In this document: in pieces, positions 1 to 7,893 of the stretch
Layout: each line of letters begins with the position of its first letter
How positions within the stretch are numbered: position 1 is the stretch's first letter
DNA from: Caproicibacter sp047777415
GTDB lineage: Bacteria > Bacillota > Clostridia > Oscillospirales > Acutalibacteraceae
Direction of reading: 5' to 3'
DNA length: 64,000 bases
Assembly: GCA_047777415.1 (NCBI GenBank)
Contig: JBKEEO010000001.1
Location: forward strand, 1,116,001 to 1,180,000
The notes under the pieces: generated by a model
What the model was told of the DNA's origin: nothing
Database searches by the model: none
Seen by the model: only the letters and a program-made list of their open reading frames with translations
Translations under genes and position numbers: made by a program

Positions 1-23
1 GTGGTATTCTTTTTTTGAGTCAT
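1..23 (-). CDS. IS256-family transposase, first codons only
   Basis: The reading frame starts at the ATG at 23 and gives MTQKKNT before leaving the window. The same frame in the copy at 55086 continues into a recognisable IS256 transposase N terminus. Here the third codon is CAA, where the other copy has the stop TAA, so this is the healthier start. Confidence 0.5.
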
Positions 24-123
24 TGGGTATCTCTCCTTCTTTGAATGTCTTATCACCATTCATTTTATCGGAGTCCCAATGACTTTTCTATGCCTTTATG
101 AAATTGCGAACTTTATTGTACTC
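1..123 (-). mobile_element. End of an IS256-family insertion sequence (runs off the left edge)
   Basis: The reverse complement of 1-123 matches, apart from a few substitutions, two blocks at 53596-53659 and 55042-55109, and the latter leads into an IS256-type transposase fragment. The outer end, around 96-117, reads like the IS256 terminal repeat (ATAAAG, C-rich, then AAAGGC). A ribosome site (CTCTCCTTC on the plus strand, 31-39) precedes an ATG at 23. Only the upstream end and eight codons of the transposase are inside the window, so whether the element is intact cannot be told. Confidence 0.75.
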
Positions 124-725
124 TATCTTACAGTAAGAAGTTATAAAACTAGTAAAACATTGCAATATCATGGGACAACATAATTTTGATATTGCCATTA
201 GCACGTCGGAAGACGCCATAATTTGGTTTCTGTAAAAAATAGGCGGTTCATTTTTCGGGAAATCTACTGTTTTGACAGTCGTTAAATTCAGCCCAAAAGA
301 GCACAATTGTTAGAATATTGACAAATCGCGGAGGAATATGCTCGACGAACGGAAAGTCAATCAAGCACCCAGAAAAAACGCTTGGCGTTTATGCCATCGC
401 CGACTGCTGCCCCGGATTTGCCCGCAGTTTTGGTATGCCCCAAATGACTCAGCTCGTGCTATGCCACTTTTGATAAGGAAAACGGCGTCTGTGATATTAC
501 AGTGACTACCGATGAAATAACAGGCGAATATACACGGCGGAAAGAGCACAAAGTTTTAATCAAAATTCTCTCGATGCATCATCGGTCGGACAAGCAGCCA
601 AATTTCGGACGATGCAGTCCAACGAGTTCCATTCTGTGTTGCATTTCTCAGTATTACGCAGCTTGAAACATTTTTGTGTGTAAAACAGTAAGCGCACTGC
701 TTGCTGATATAATTTATTAAAAGGA
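124..725. other. Gene-less stretch upstream of fucO
   Basis: No convincing gene is visible. Around 330-600 there are broken reading frames on both strands with no consistent start, ribosome site or family motif; they may be the remains of a decayed gene next to the IS256 end. No strong sigma-A promoter was found for fucO. Confidence 0.4.
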
Positions 726-735
726 GAGGATTTGT

Positions 736-1884
736 ATGGTTTCCCGTATTGTTCTGAACAACATTTCTTACCATGGTCACGGTGCGATTGAAAAAATTGT
801 ACCGGAGTTGACCGCGCGCGGCTATAAGAAGGCGTTCGTTTGCTCGGATCCCGATCTTGTCAAGTTTGGCGTGACCAAGAAAGTCACCGATCTGTTAGAA
901 GCGGCAAATTTTGACTATGTGTTGTATAGCGATATTAAACCAAATCCCACGATTCAAAACGTGCAGGATGGCGTGGCCGCATTTAAAGCTGCCGGAGCGG
1001 ACTGCATCGTGACGATTGGTGGCGGCTCTTCGATGGATACCGCCAAGGCTATTGGCATTATCATTAATAACCCTGAGTTTGCCGACGTGCGCAGTCTGGA
1101 GGGTATGGCTCCCACCAAGAAACACGCGGTTTTCACCATTGCCGTTCCGACCACGGCGGGTACTGCGGCTGAAGTTACCATCAATTATGTTATTACAGAT
1201 GTTGAGAAACGCCGTAAATTCGTCTGCGTTGATACCAATGACATTCCCGAAGTAGCCGTTGTCGATCCCGACATGATGGCGTCGATGCCCAAGGGGTTAA
1301 CCGCCGCCACTGGTATGGATGCGCTGACTCATGCCATCGAGGGTTATATCACCAAGGGTGCGTGCGTTATTTCTGATATGTTCCACCTTGAGGCGATTCG
1401 CTTGATTTCGAAGCATCTGCGCGGCGCCGTACAGAACACTCCCGAAGGCCGCGAGGGCATGGCTCTGGGCCAATACATCGCCGGAATGGGTTTCTCCAAC
1501 GTTGGTCTTGGCATCGTGCACAGCATGGCACACGGTCTCAGCGCATTGTATGACACGCCACACGGTGTGGCCTGTGCCATTTTGCTGCCGGTTGGATTGG
1601 AATATAACAAGAGCGTAGCAGGTGAACGTTATCGTGCTATAGGCAAGGCAATGGGCGTTGCAGGCATCGATGAGATGAGTGTTGAAGAATCTGCCGATGC
1701 AACGATTGCTGCCGTCAAGAAGTTGTCCTCCGACGTGGGTATTCCCACCAATCTGCGCGGTATTTTGAAAGAGGAGGATATACAATTCTTGGCTGAGTCT
1801 GCCTTTGCCGATGCCTGCCGCCCCGGCAACCCACGCGATACCAGCGTAGAGGAAATTGCAGAACTGTATCGCTCCATGCTGTAA
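736..1884 (+). CDS. fucO: Lactaldehyde reductase / 1,2-propanediol oxidoreductase (iron-containing alcohol dehydrogenase)
   Basis: This 382-residue protein is an iron-dependent group III alcohol dehydrogenase and follows E. coli FucO closely along its whole length. The nucleotide-binding GGGSSMDTAKAIG is near residue 95, the FucO block NNPEFADVRSLEG follows, and TTAGTAAEVTINYVITD is almost identical to the enterobacterial enzyme. The likely Fe2+ ligands are D195, H199, H262 and H276, which matches the family spacing. FucO reduces L-lactaldehyde from fucose or rhamnose breakdown to L-1,2-propanediol with NADH. AAGGAGAG precedes the ATG. The gene stands alone, about 26 kb from fucA-fucU-fucK-fucI at 26.6-31.0 kb, which probably supply its substrate. 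Confidence 0.93.
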   Translation: MVSRIVLNNISYHGHGAIEKIVPELTARGYKKAFVCSDPDLVKFGVTKKVTDLLEAANFDYVLYSDIKPNPTIQNVQDGVAAFKAAGADCIVTIGGGSSMDTAKAIGIIINNPEFADVRSLEGMAPTKKHAVFTIAVPTTAGTAAEVTINYVITDVEKRRKFVCVDTNDIPEVAVVDPDMMASMPKGLTAATGMDALTHAIEGYITKGACVISDMFHLEAIRLISKHLRGAVQNTPEGREGMALGQYIAGMGFSNVGLGIVHSMAHGLSALYDTPHGVACAILLPVGLEYNKSVAGERYRAIGKAMGVAGIDEMSVEESADATIAAVKKLSSDVGIPTNLRGILKEEDIQFLAESAFADACRPGNPRDTSVEEIAELYRSML

Positions 1885-1923
1885 AAAAGGTGATTTGAAA
1901 AGGTTCCCTTGAATTTTAAATAT

Positions 1924-1980
1924 ATGCTCCCTATATGAGAGACAGTGAAAAGAACGCACTGTTGATCATAAAGGGAGCAT
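1924..1980. repeat. Long imperfect hairpin downstream of fucO
   Basis: Three nested arms pair: ATGCTCCCT (1924-1932) with AGGGAGCAT (1972-1980), TATGA with TCATA, and ACAGTG (1942-1947) with CACTGT (1957-1962). The hairpin starts about 40 bases after the fucO stop and is followed by TTTTAAA only, so it is a poor canonical terminator. It could still end the transcript, or be the remains of a miniature element. Confidence 0.45.
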
Positions 1981-2206
1981 TTTAAATGACAAGTCGTTCG
2001 AAAATAGGAAAACCAAAAGGATAAAAATGATCTGAGAAATTGCTGGAATTAAAACGGAACTTTGAGCGCAGGAACTCCGCACAGACATCGCCATCTTAGT
2101 TGGATAATGGCTTTACAAACAGTTGCCTTTCGAGATTTGCCGATTACGGCAACTCAATGGAGCGCTGATTAAAAGGTAATTTGAATTGATTCGCCCATCT
2201 TGCAGC
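1981..2206. other. Intergenic stretch before the tRNA-Ser remnant
   Basis: No gene, promoter or repeat was recognised here. It lies between the fucO hairpin and the minus-strand terminator of the original tRNA-Ser gene and is taken to be ordinary chromosome outside the integrative element. Confidence 0.4.
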
Positions 2207-2245
2207 CAAAAAACAAAAAACCGCACGAACATTACGTTTGTGCGG
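2207..2245 (-). terminator. Terminator of the original tRNA-Ser gene
   Basis: On the minus strand CCGCACAAACG pairs across a short loop with a copy ending GTGCGG, followed by a long T-rich tract (A-rich 2206-2220 on the plus strand). It directly follows the displaced tRNA 3' half, which supports reading that half as the original chromosomal gene's end. Confidence 0.8.
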
Positions 2246-2249
2246 GGTT

Positions 2250-2306
2250 TGGCGGAAGCGGTGGGATTCGAACCCACGAGACCTTGCGGTCTACCTGATT
2301 TCGAGT
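2250..2306 (-). pseudogene. Displaced 3' half of tRNA-Ser(CGA); left attachment junction (attL)
   Basis: On the minus strand this carries the end of the anticodon arm, variable arm, T arm (GGTTCGAATCC), acceptor CGCTTCC and an encoded CCA tail, but no 5' half. Similarity to a tRNA stops after GATTTCGAGT at 2297-2306. Its acceptor strand CGCTTCC pairs perfectly with GGAAGCG at the end of the tRNA 5' half at 21501-21543, and with one G-U pair to the complete tRNA at 21068-21158. It is therefore the original host 3' half, separated by integration of the 19 kb element. Confidence 0.85.
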
Positions 2307-2455
2307 TATTTGAAGGCAAGTTCTTATGAGTTTACGAGAGTAACTTTAGGAGAAGATAAAATCCCGCAGACCCGCATAAATAAAGGCTTTTCAGGCACAA
2401 ACGCTGATATTTCCGCGCATGAACACACCGCCCTGATTTAGCGGTTTTCAGGGCA

Positions 2456-2491
2456 AAGTGTAGAAAAAGTGTAGAAAAACCGTAGAAAAAC
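2456..2491 (+). repeat. Arm-type direct repeats near the left end of the element
   Basis: AAGTGTAGAAAAA occurs twice, at about 2456 and 2468, followed by CCGTAGAAAAAC at 2480-2491, a period of 12-13 bases. The same AAAGTGTAGAAAAACCGTAGAAA block lies in the 192-bp units at the other end (around 21203 and 21395). Position and spacing fit binding sites for the arm-binding domain of a Tn916-like integrase; this is inference. Confidence 0.55.
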
Positions 2492-2649
2492 AACCGGCGA
2501 AATAACCTTAAGATACTTTAGTTTCCCGGCAATTTGAAAAATCAAAACCAAGCGTATCCTACCATTGACATTGATTTTTAACAGAACATCCTGCAGCAGA
2601 CAGAGCATAATTCTCTGTCCTAAGGATCAATGTGATGGGAGGAACGATG

Positions 2650-3210
2650 ATGGCAACCGACTACTCTTACCTTCTGGCTGAATATCCGGAGAAGATAAGT
2701 CAAGACCAGCTTTACAGAATTTGCCGCATAAGCAAACGAAAAGCCACATGGCTTTTGGAGAACGGATATATCCCCTGCGAGGATACCGGCAAAAAGACCC
2801 GCAGGTTTAAAATCCAAATAACCGACGTTATTGCATACCTTACTCGCTTGGAAGAATCTCCTGAAACTCTGCTGACACCACCGGGGATATTTTCAAGCGG
2901 AATAAAATATAAACCGAAGCGCCAAACGGCGAAGGCAATCAACTCCGAGAAGTTTATGGCAATGCTTAAGAACAAGTGGCACACCTTTCCGGATGCCCTC
3001 ACGGTAAATGATGTCACAAAGCTAACGGGATACTGCCAAACCACAGTATCTGAATGGATCAAGGCAGAAAAGATAACGGGGGTATGGTATTATACCAAGT
3101 ATTTAGTGCCAAAGGACAGCTTGATAAACTATATGGCAACAGAAGCTTGCCGCATCCATCAGAAGTCCAAAAAGCATATAGAGCTGCTGGAGCAGTATCG
3201 AAATCCCTAA
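2650..3210 (+). CDS. Helix-turn-helix DNA-binding protein of the integrative element
   Basis: This is a basic protein of about 186 residues with two segments that look like excisionase/MerR-type winged helices: one around residues 15-50 (DQLYRICRISKRKATWLLENG) and one around 115-160 (VNDVTKLTGYCQTTVSEWIKA, ending in a K/D-rich strand). The pattern suggests recognition of paired sites, perhaps at the attachment region, because it is the first gene inside the left end. GGGAGG at 2637-2642 favours the ATG at 2650 over the upstream in-frame ATG codons at 2632 and 2647. Target and role are unknown. Confidence 0.65.
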   Translation: MATDYSYLLAEYPEKISQDQLYRICRISKRKATWLLENGYIPCEDTGKKTRRFKIQITDVIAYLTRLEESPETLLTPPGIFSSGIKYKPKRQTAKAINSEKFMAMLKNKWHTFPDALTVNDVTKLTGYCQTTVSEWIKAEKITGVWYYTKYLVPKDSLINYMATEACRIHQKSKKHIELLEQYRNP

Positions 3211-3281
3211 ATGCTCGGCGCATCCATTTACATGAAAACAGGGTGACTACTTTGCATAGTGTCACCCTGTTCTTGTATCGA

Positions 3282-3596
3282 TTATAAAAATCTGATCCAG
3301 TCGCGTCTGCCGTACAGAATTCTTTCAACGTCAACCACCTTGTTCTTCTCGTCTATGGAAAAAAACACAACGTAATTTTTTACAATTAGTTTCCTGTATC
3401 CCATTTGAGATAGACGATCGTCTGAAACAAGCGGACAGCGCTGCGGCATATCGGACAGACTTAGCATTGCCTCTTCAAAAAGCTCCATCATACGAGTTGC
3501 CGATATGGGAGCTGACAGCTGAGAAGCAATATACCGAACAATGTCCCTAAGATCGTTTTCGGCTGGTTCAGATACATCTACCCTATATTTCGCCAT
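3282..3596 (-). CDS. RelE/ParE-type toxin
   Basis: The 104-residue product has the ParE/RelE fold signature: YRVDVSEPAENDLRDIVRYI at the N terminus, a central R-C-P segment, then YRKLIVKNYVVFFSID and VERILYGRRDW at the end. The family either cleaves ribosome-bound mRNA (RelE) or poisons gyrase (ParE); the sequence alone does not decide. The gene overlaps the end of the upstream antitoxin by 14 bases, which implies translational coupling with the antitoxin made first. It is convergent with the helix-turn-helix gene ending at 3210. Confidence 0.85.
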   Translation of the reverse strand: MAKYRVDVSEPAENDLRDIVRYIASQLSAPISATRMMELFEEAMLSLSDMPQRCPLVSDDRLSQMGYRKLIVKNYVVFFSIDEKNKVVDVERILYGRRDWIRFL

Positions 3597-3855
3597 CGGC
3601 GATGCCTCGCTTAATATCCTTCATGACATCTTGAAGCGGACGCTTTTTACCCGCTTTAACGGCCGATCGTCCTTCGTCAAGCAGGTGATACAGTTCAAGC
3701 TTGCCGCTGAGTGCCTCATAGGTTTCAATGCTCATAACCGCCAAATCTCCCTGCCCGTTTTTTGTGATAAAAACAGGTTCACGGCTTTCATGACAGAAGG
3801 TGGATATCTCATTATAGTTATTCCGCAGGTCAGTGCTGGACTTTATATTTGGCAT
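3583..3855 (-). CDS. PHD/YefM-family antitoxin
   Basis: The product has 90 residues. The N terminus (PNIKSSTDLRNNYNEIS) and EPVFITKNGQGDLAVMSIETYEAL are the hallmarks of the PHD/YefM antitoxin fold, with a C-terminal helix that would wrap the RelE-like partner. AAGGAGGT six bases ahead of the ATG at 3855 fixes the start, against a longer frame from 3876 with no ribosome site. It probably binds its own promoter through the inverted repeat at 3876-3910. Confidence 0.87.
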   Translation of the reverse strand: MPNIKSSTDLRNNYNEISTFCHESREPVFITKNGQGDLAVMSIETYEALSGKLELYHLLDEGRSAVKAGKKRPLQDVMKDIKRGIADGEI

Positions 3856-3875
3856 AGCGTTTACCTCCTTACACA

Positions 3876-3915
3876 ATTCTAAAGATATTATACACGAATT
3901 TCTTTAGAATATCAA
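3876..3915 (-). promoter_or_regulatory. Promoter and dyad operator of the PHD/RelE module
   Basis: On the minus strand TTGATA (3910-3915) and TATAAT (3887-3892) are separated by exactly 17 bases. A 9-bp inverted repeat, ATTCTAAAG (3876-3884) and CTTTAGAAT (3902-3910), brackets the -10 box, as expected of an operator bound by the antitoxin or antitoxin-toxin complex. Confidence 0.8.
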
Positions 3916-4223
3916 TTGAATTTCGCTGACTGCAACTGGCATCGAAAATAAGACACCGGATGCCGGTTAAAATCTTAATGAGATCGTTTCCTATGAAGGG
4001 ACGAATATGACTCATATGTAACTCTCGTTTAATCATAAACAAAACACCTCTTTATCTCTTTCCATAACAATACAACATCAAAGATATATCTTATAAAAAT
4101 TGAACACATTGAACTTGTTGTTTCAAACAAAATCCCATTAAATTCAGTATCAATGTATAGAAGCAGAATAATCAGAGAATAATAAATGCCTAAGCACTGT
4201 CATAAAATAAGTTTTAAATTTGA
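3916..4223. other. AT-rich divergent intergenic region
   Basis: Nothing coding is seen between the PHD promoter and the Xre promoter. The sequence is AT-rich with scattered short repeats but no clear dyad. Confidence 0.4.
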
Positions 4224-4252
4224 TTGACAATATGACAAATGCGGCATATACT
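4224..4252 (+). promoter_or_regulatory. Sigma-A promoter of the Xre-ImmA-PIN operon
   Basis: TTGACA at 4224-4229 and TATACT at 4247-4252 have a 17-base spacer, giving a near-consensus promoter about 25 bases upstream of the ATG at 4278. The Xre protein is the obvious candidate to bind here. Confidence 0.8.
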
Positions 4253-4277
4253 ATAAATATAGAAGGGAGGCATTATC

Positions 4278-4631
4278 ATGAATAACTCTCTGGAGATCAT
4301 CGGAGCAAGGATAAAATCTCTGCGCGAAAATAGCGGCCTTACACAAAGCAATGTGGCTAATTATCTTCATGTCGATCAAAGCCTTGTGTCTATGGTCGAG
4401 AAAGGCAAACGGGCACTGACGGCGGATATGCTGGATAAGCTTGCAGCCTTGTTTGGTACGCGGGTATCTGCACTCATGGAGCCGGAAATGAAGGTTAAAC
4501 CGCTGTCCTTTGCGCTTCGTGCAAGCGAAATCGGAGAAGATGACTTGGACGCAATTAGCGCCATAAACAGGATTGCTTTAAATAGCCACTTTATGACTCA
4601 ATTGCTTGAGGGTGAGCATGCCAATGGATAG
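4278..4631 (+). CDS. Xre-family helix-turn-helix regulator
   Basis: The 117-residue protein has a lambda-repressor-type helix-turn-helix at residues 5-60: GARIKSLRENSGLTQSNVANYL, DQSLVSMVEKGKR, then LDKLAALFG. The C-terminal half is helical and unassigned. GGGAGG precedes the ATG. It is the first gene of a tightly overlapping operon with an ImmA/IrrE-like protease and a PIN-like protein. By analogy with ImmR/ImmA it would repress, with the metalloprotease relieving repression, or act as an antitoxin to the PIN protein. Confidence 0.88.
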   Translation: MNNSLEIIGARIKSLRENSGLTQSNVANYLHVDQSLVSMVEKGKRALTADMLDKLAALFGTRVSALMEPEMKVKPLSFALRASEIGEDDLDAISAINRIALNSHFMTQLLEGEHANG

Positions 4632-5376
4632 AATAGAGTTATGGAAAAAAGCTCTCAGTTTACGGAAAGAGCTTGGAGAAGATGCGACTTCTCCGATCGA
4701 TATATTGGCATTGGTTCATACAATCGATAAATTATCCATCGTATACTATCCGATGGGGAATCACATTAGCGGTATTTGTATTAAGGGAACCGGCAGCAAT
4801 GTCATCGCCATTAATTCAGCCATGACCCTTGGAAGGCAGCGCTTTTCCATGGCTCATGAACTATATCACCTGTATTTTGATGATGACGAACTCACTGCGG
4901 TGTGTGCAAAAACAATCGGCGAGGGAAATGAAAAGGAAAAGCAAGCAGATCAGTTTGCATCGTATTTGCTTATGCCCCCGGATGCCCTTTCGGATAAAAT
5001 TGACCAGCTGAAAAAGTCGAGCTCCGCCAAGCTTTCCATTCATGATGTTGTGCGTTTGGAGCAATACTTTCGTGTTAGCCGCCAAGCTATCCTTTACCGG
5101 CTGCTCAGCGAAAATGAATTAACCCGTGAAGAAGCTGATTCAATGCGCCAAAACGTAATTTTATCTGCTCTTAATCTTGGCTACGATGATACACTCTATA
5201 GCCCGACACCCGAAGATAAGCGATACAGGACATACGGCTACTATATTCAGCAGGCGGAAAAAGCTTTGGAACAAGGGCTAATATCCAGCGGCAAATATGA
5301 TGAATTGCTGCTATCTGCTTTCCGTTCCGACCTCGTCTATGGGGAGGAAATCGAAGGGGGCGAATTGCTTGACTGA
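4618..5376 (+). CDS. ImmA/IrrE-family metallopeptidase
   Basis: The protein of about 252 residues carries the zinc-protease motif H80-E-L-Y-H84 in FSMAHELYHLYF, with a downstream acidic helix (EKQADQFASYLLMP) supplying the usual third ligand, as in ImmA and IrrE. These proteases cleave a partner Xre regulator. The start is taken as the ATG at 4618 behind GAGGG; a TTG at 4606 is also in frame. The gene overlaps the Xre gene by 14 bases and the next gene by 8. The last 90 residues are an extra helical domain. Confidence 0.88.
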   Translation: MPMDRIELWKKALSLRKELGEDATSPIDILALVHTIDKLSIVYYPMGNHISGICIKGTGSNVIAINSAMTLGRQRFSMAHELYHLYFDDDELTAVCAKTIGEGNEKEKQADQFASYLLMPPDALSDKIDQLKKSSSAKLSIHDVVRLEQYFRVSRQAILYRLLSENELTREEADSMRQNVILSALNLGYDDTLYSPTPEDKRYRTYGYYIQQAEKALEQGLISSGKYDELLLSAFRSDLVYGEEIEGGELLD

Positions 5377-5905
5377 TTCGCTCTTTTTTGATAGCGACTG
5401 TATCTCGGCTTTTTTGTGGGTTGGGAATGAAAATTTATTGGTTAAGTTATATCCCGGTAGGATCGTTATTCCTAAAACTGTTTATGACGAACTGTCCTAT
5501 CCCGGGATTGCGCACCTAAAGGCAAGAGTAGATGCACTCCTTTCGGTGGGACAAGCACAGGTAATGTCCATTGATGTGGCTACGGAAGCCTATGATATAT
5601 ATTATCAGCTTACCGAAAAACCAAAAGCCGGGCATATGGTTATCGGCAAAGGAGAAGCCGCATCCATCGCATTAGCAAAACAGTATGACGGCATTGTAGC
5701 AAGTAATAATCTGAAGGATATTTCTTTATATATCGCTCAAATGGATCTTAAGCATCTAACAACTGGCGATATATTACTTGCGGCACTGGAAAGAGGATAC
5801 ATCACCGAAGCACAGGGAAATACTATTTGGACTAAAATGCTATCTAAACGAAGAAAACTGGGGGCGGCAAACTTTACTGCTTACATACAGGCAAAGCAAA
5901 AATAA
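5369..5905 (+). CDS. PIN-like nuclease-fold protein, likely toxin of the Xre-ImmA module
   Basis: The 178-residue product resembles PIN-domain ribonucleases: an N-terminal FFDSDCISAFL strand with acidic residues, VYDEL, then GKGEAASIALAKQYDGIVASNNLKDI, where the E and later N/D positions match the PIN metal site. No alternative family was recognised. The start is read as TTG at 5369, about eight bases after GAAGGGGG; upstream in-frame codons lie inside immA. Overlap with immA indicates one three-gene operon in which the PIN protein could be the effector. Confidence 0.7.
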   Translation: MTDSLFFDSDCISAFLWVGNENLLVKLYPGRIVIPKTVYDELSYPGIAHLKARVDALLSVGQAQVMSIDVATEAYDIYYQLTEKPKAGHMVIGKGEAASIALAKQYDGIVASNNLKDISLYIAQMDLKHLTTGDILLAALERGYITEAQGNTIWTKMLSKRRKLGAANFTAYIQAKQK

Positions 5906-5956
5906 AAACGCCTATCGCTCATTTCATAATTTATAACGCAAAATTAGAACTAAAGA

Positions 5957-5987
5957 CTCCAATATTGCAAATTGGAGCCTTATTTAT
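5957..5987 (+). terminator. Possible terminator after the PIN gene
   Basis: CTCCAAT (5957-5963) pairs with ATTGGAG (5971-5977) and is followed by TTATTTATT. The stem is AT-rich, so termination may be weak. Confidence 0.45.
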
Positions 5988-6059
5988 TGGCCGGGGAATC
6001 GGAGTGCAGAAATGCACTTCAATTCCCCGGCTTTTCTTTTTCCAGAAGGGAGGAAAGAT

Positions 6060-6308
6060 ATGTTGGTACGCTACAAGAAAAACAAGAAACCTGCCTGTTA
6101 TGATTCTGATGTCCTTGTAACCACAGGCACAATACCGGCAGACGAGCGGCCTAAGGGACCATTTAAAAGCTGTGGAAACTGCCCCTACCCCTCTCACGGT
6201 TTTATCTGCTACAGTTCCGAGGAAGATTGCCTTAGAACCGATATGCAGAAAATAAACAAAAAAGCCAAATACAAAATAGAAGTCCATCTGAAGGAGGAAC
6301 GAATATGA
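6060..6308 (+). CDS. Small cysteine-containing protein of the element, function unknown
   Basis: This 82-residue protein starts at the ATG at 6060, eight bases after GGGAGG. It has a central cysteine cluster, C-G-N-C-P followed by C and C in SHGFICYSSEEDC, which may bind a metal, and a basic C terminus. Its stop overlaps the next start by four bases (ATGA type), so it is translated with the DUF4314 gene. I do not recognise a named family. Confidence 0.65.
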   Translation: MLVRYKKNKKPACYDSDVLVTTGTIPADERPKGPFKSCGNCPYPSHGFICYSSEEDCLRTDMQKINKKAKYKIEVHLKEERI

Positions 6309-7030
6309 GATATGACAGTGAATTTCTGAGATTGCTCAAGGAGAAGTATCCGCCCGGTACACGAATCCGTCTCACAAAAATGAACGATCCCTATGCCCCC
6401 GTACCACCCGGTACAGAAGGTACGGTGGATTTTATTGACGATGCGTGCGGAATTCACATGCAATGGGACAACGGGCGCTCCCTTGCCCTCATTCCTGGGG
6501 AGGACTCGTTCTCAAAAATATCTCCTCCGCTCCAGACTCTTAGGCTATATATGCCGCTTACCGTTAAGGAATACGAGAGCAACGAATGGGGCGATTGGAA
6601 GGATTATCCCTCGGAGCTGGATCAGGATACTATCCTCTCCTATCACGATTCTATCCTTGCAGCCATTGTGAAAGAGCGAAGGCCGGAAGAAACGGAACGA
6701 GGACTCATGAAATACTATTCTAAAAATGACAGCGTCAATCAGAAAGTTCAGTCCTTCTTTTTCACAGTGGAACAGATTGGCAGCAAGCTGATGGGTGTGG
6801 CCGAATGCCGCATACAAGGGAGCTTGAGTGATTCAGAGCTGGAGCAGCTTAAGGATTATGTTTCCGGTCAGGCATCAGACGGCTTTGGTGAAGGTTTTGA
6901 GCAGCATCCCATAAAAACAGGCAATGGTGAAATCTATGTCAGCCTATGGAGCAGTGATAAAAACTGGAGCGTCATGACGCCGGATGAGTTGGCGCAAAGC
7001 CAGCAGATGGGAGGAATGCAGCTTGGATAA
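6305..7030 (+). CDS. DUF4314-domain protein
   Basis: Of 241 residues, the first 70 match DUF4314: PPGTRIRLTKMNDPYAPVPPGTEGTV, IDDACGIHMQWDNG and LALIPGEDSF, a small SH3-like beta domain common in Firmicutes conjugative elements. The remaining 170 residues form a second domain of unknown function with an acidic middle and GEIYVSLWSSDKNW near the end. It is coupled to the upstream Cys-rich gene. No enzymatic motif is visible. Confidence 0.75.
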   Translation: MRYDSEFLRLLKEKYPPGTRIRLTKMNDPYAPVPPGTEGTVDFIDDACGIHMQWDNGRSLALIPGEDSFSKISPPLQTLRLYMPLTVKEYESNEWGDWKDYPSELDQDTILSYHDSILAAIVKERRPEETERGLMKYYSKNDSVNQKVQSFFFTVEQIGSKLMGVAECRIQGSLSDSELEQLKDYVSGQASDGFGEGFEQHPIKTGNGEIYVSLWSSDKNWSVMTPDELAQSQQMGGMQLG

Positions 7031-7139
7031 TATCTTGACCGTTCTGACCGGAGATGAATAGCAGAATTTCTTTTGGTATTTGGTATAGCTTTCCTATGAA
7101 AAGTGTGGCATTGTGTTGTAATTGAAGGAGGTGGACAGA

Positions 7140-7427
7140 ATGGAGTTATGGAAAGAGTCCTTACAAACTGCATTAGAAGAACGTCTTGACGCAGCGTTTG
7201 CGGAATTGGTAGAATCCAACCCTGCTGTCCGGGAGGCTGTCAAACAGCAGCGGGATGCATCGGTGCTGGTAAAGGATCATCCGAAATACGATGACGAATT
7301 GAAACAGATAGTAGACTCATATTTTGAAGCTATGCAGCTTTTGCTCGGTGAATACAGCCGACATCTGTACATCCAAGGCGCCAAGGACTGTGTGGCGGTT
7401 TTGAGAGAGCTTGGCGTAATTAAGTAG
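7140..7427 (+). CDS. Small helical protein of the element, function unknown
   Basis: The 95-residue product starts at MELWKESLQ, fixed by GAAGGAGGTGG at 7124-7133; a longer frame from 7122 lies over the ribosome site. It is predicted to be almost all helical, with a repeated hydrophobic pattern and a C-terminal AKDCVAVLRELG segment of a type seen in small ICE proteins. No function can be assigned. Two terminators follow it. Confidence 0.65.
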   Translation: MELWKESLQTALEERLDAAFAELVESNPAVREAVKQQRDASVLVKDHPKYDDELKQIVDSYFEAMQLLLGEYSRHLYIQGAKDCVAVLRELGVIK

Positions 7428-7428
7428 C

Positions 7429-7455
7429 GCAGGCAATGATGCCTGTGCTTTTTTA
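7429..7455 (+). terminator. Rho-independent terminator
   Basis: CAGGCA (7430-7435) pairs with TGCCTG (7440-7445) over an ATGA loop, followed by a run of six T at 7449-7454. Confidence 0.75.
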
Positions 7456-7460
7456 GATTC

Positions 7461-7510
7461 AAAATCAAAACAGGGCCGTTTCCCCAAACAGGAGGCGGCC
7501 CTGTTTTTTA
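7461..7510. terminator. Bidirectional terminator
   Basis: CAGGGCCG (7471-7478) pairs with CGGCCCTG (7496-7503). A T run follows on the plus strand (7504-7509) and an A-rich tract precedes it for the minus strand. Confidence 0.75.
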
Positions 7511-7560
7511 TCATTTGTCCTGCCTTTCTTTCCGGGGAAGCGGTCGGAAAGGAGGTAAAC

Positions 7561-7893
7561 ATGTTGAAAAAACAGCTTGCGGAATATCTGCACCGCTATC
7601 ATCACGGTGCGGAAAATGCCGTCACCAGCAAAGAACTGGAACACACCTTTTGTGTTTCCGGTAAGGAACTGCGCGACATTGTCAACAGCCTGCGTCGCGA
7701 AGGCATCCCTATCGCCAGCGATCAAAGCGGATATTTTTACGCAAGAACCGAAGCGGAAGTCCGGCTGACCATCCGTCATATGAGAAGCCGCGTCAGCGGA
7801 ATCAGAGCCGCCATCGGAGGGCTCAGGCATTCCCTCACGGCATTTGACGATACGCAGATACGCCTGCCGCTGGAGGGAGGTGATGATTTCTGA
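7561..7893 (+). CDS. Winged-helix type DNA-binding protein of the element
   Basis: This 110-residue protein reads as a winged helix: AVTSKELEHTFCVSGKELRDIVNSLRREGIPIASDQSGYFYA has the recognition-helix and wing pattern, followed by a basic helical tail (IRHMRSRVSGIRAAI). GGAAAGGAGG precedes the ATG. It sits directly ahead of, and overlaps, the DNA methylase gene, so it may regulate or target it. Family name uncertain. Confidence 0.7.
   Translation: MLKKQLAEYLHRYHHGAENAVTSKELEHTFCVSGKELRDIVNSLRREGIPIASDQSGYFYARTEAEVRLTIRHMRSRVSGIRAAIGGLRHSLTAFDDTQIRLPLEGGDDF

Noticed and set aside
361..780. Two minus-strand frames upstream of fucO
   Set aside because: No ribosome sites or recognisable motifs; one overlaps the fucO start.
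2238..2441. A 67-codon frame reading RWDSNPRDL
   Set aside because: It is a translation of the tRNA-Ser 3' half, a known annotation artefact.
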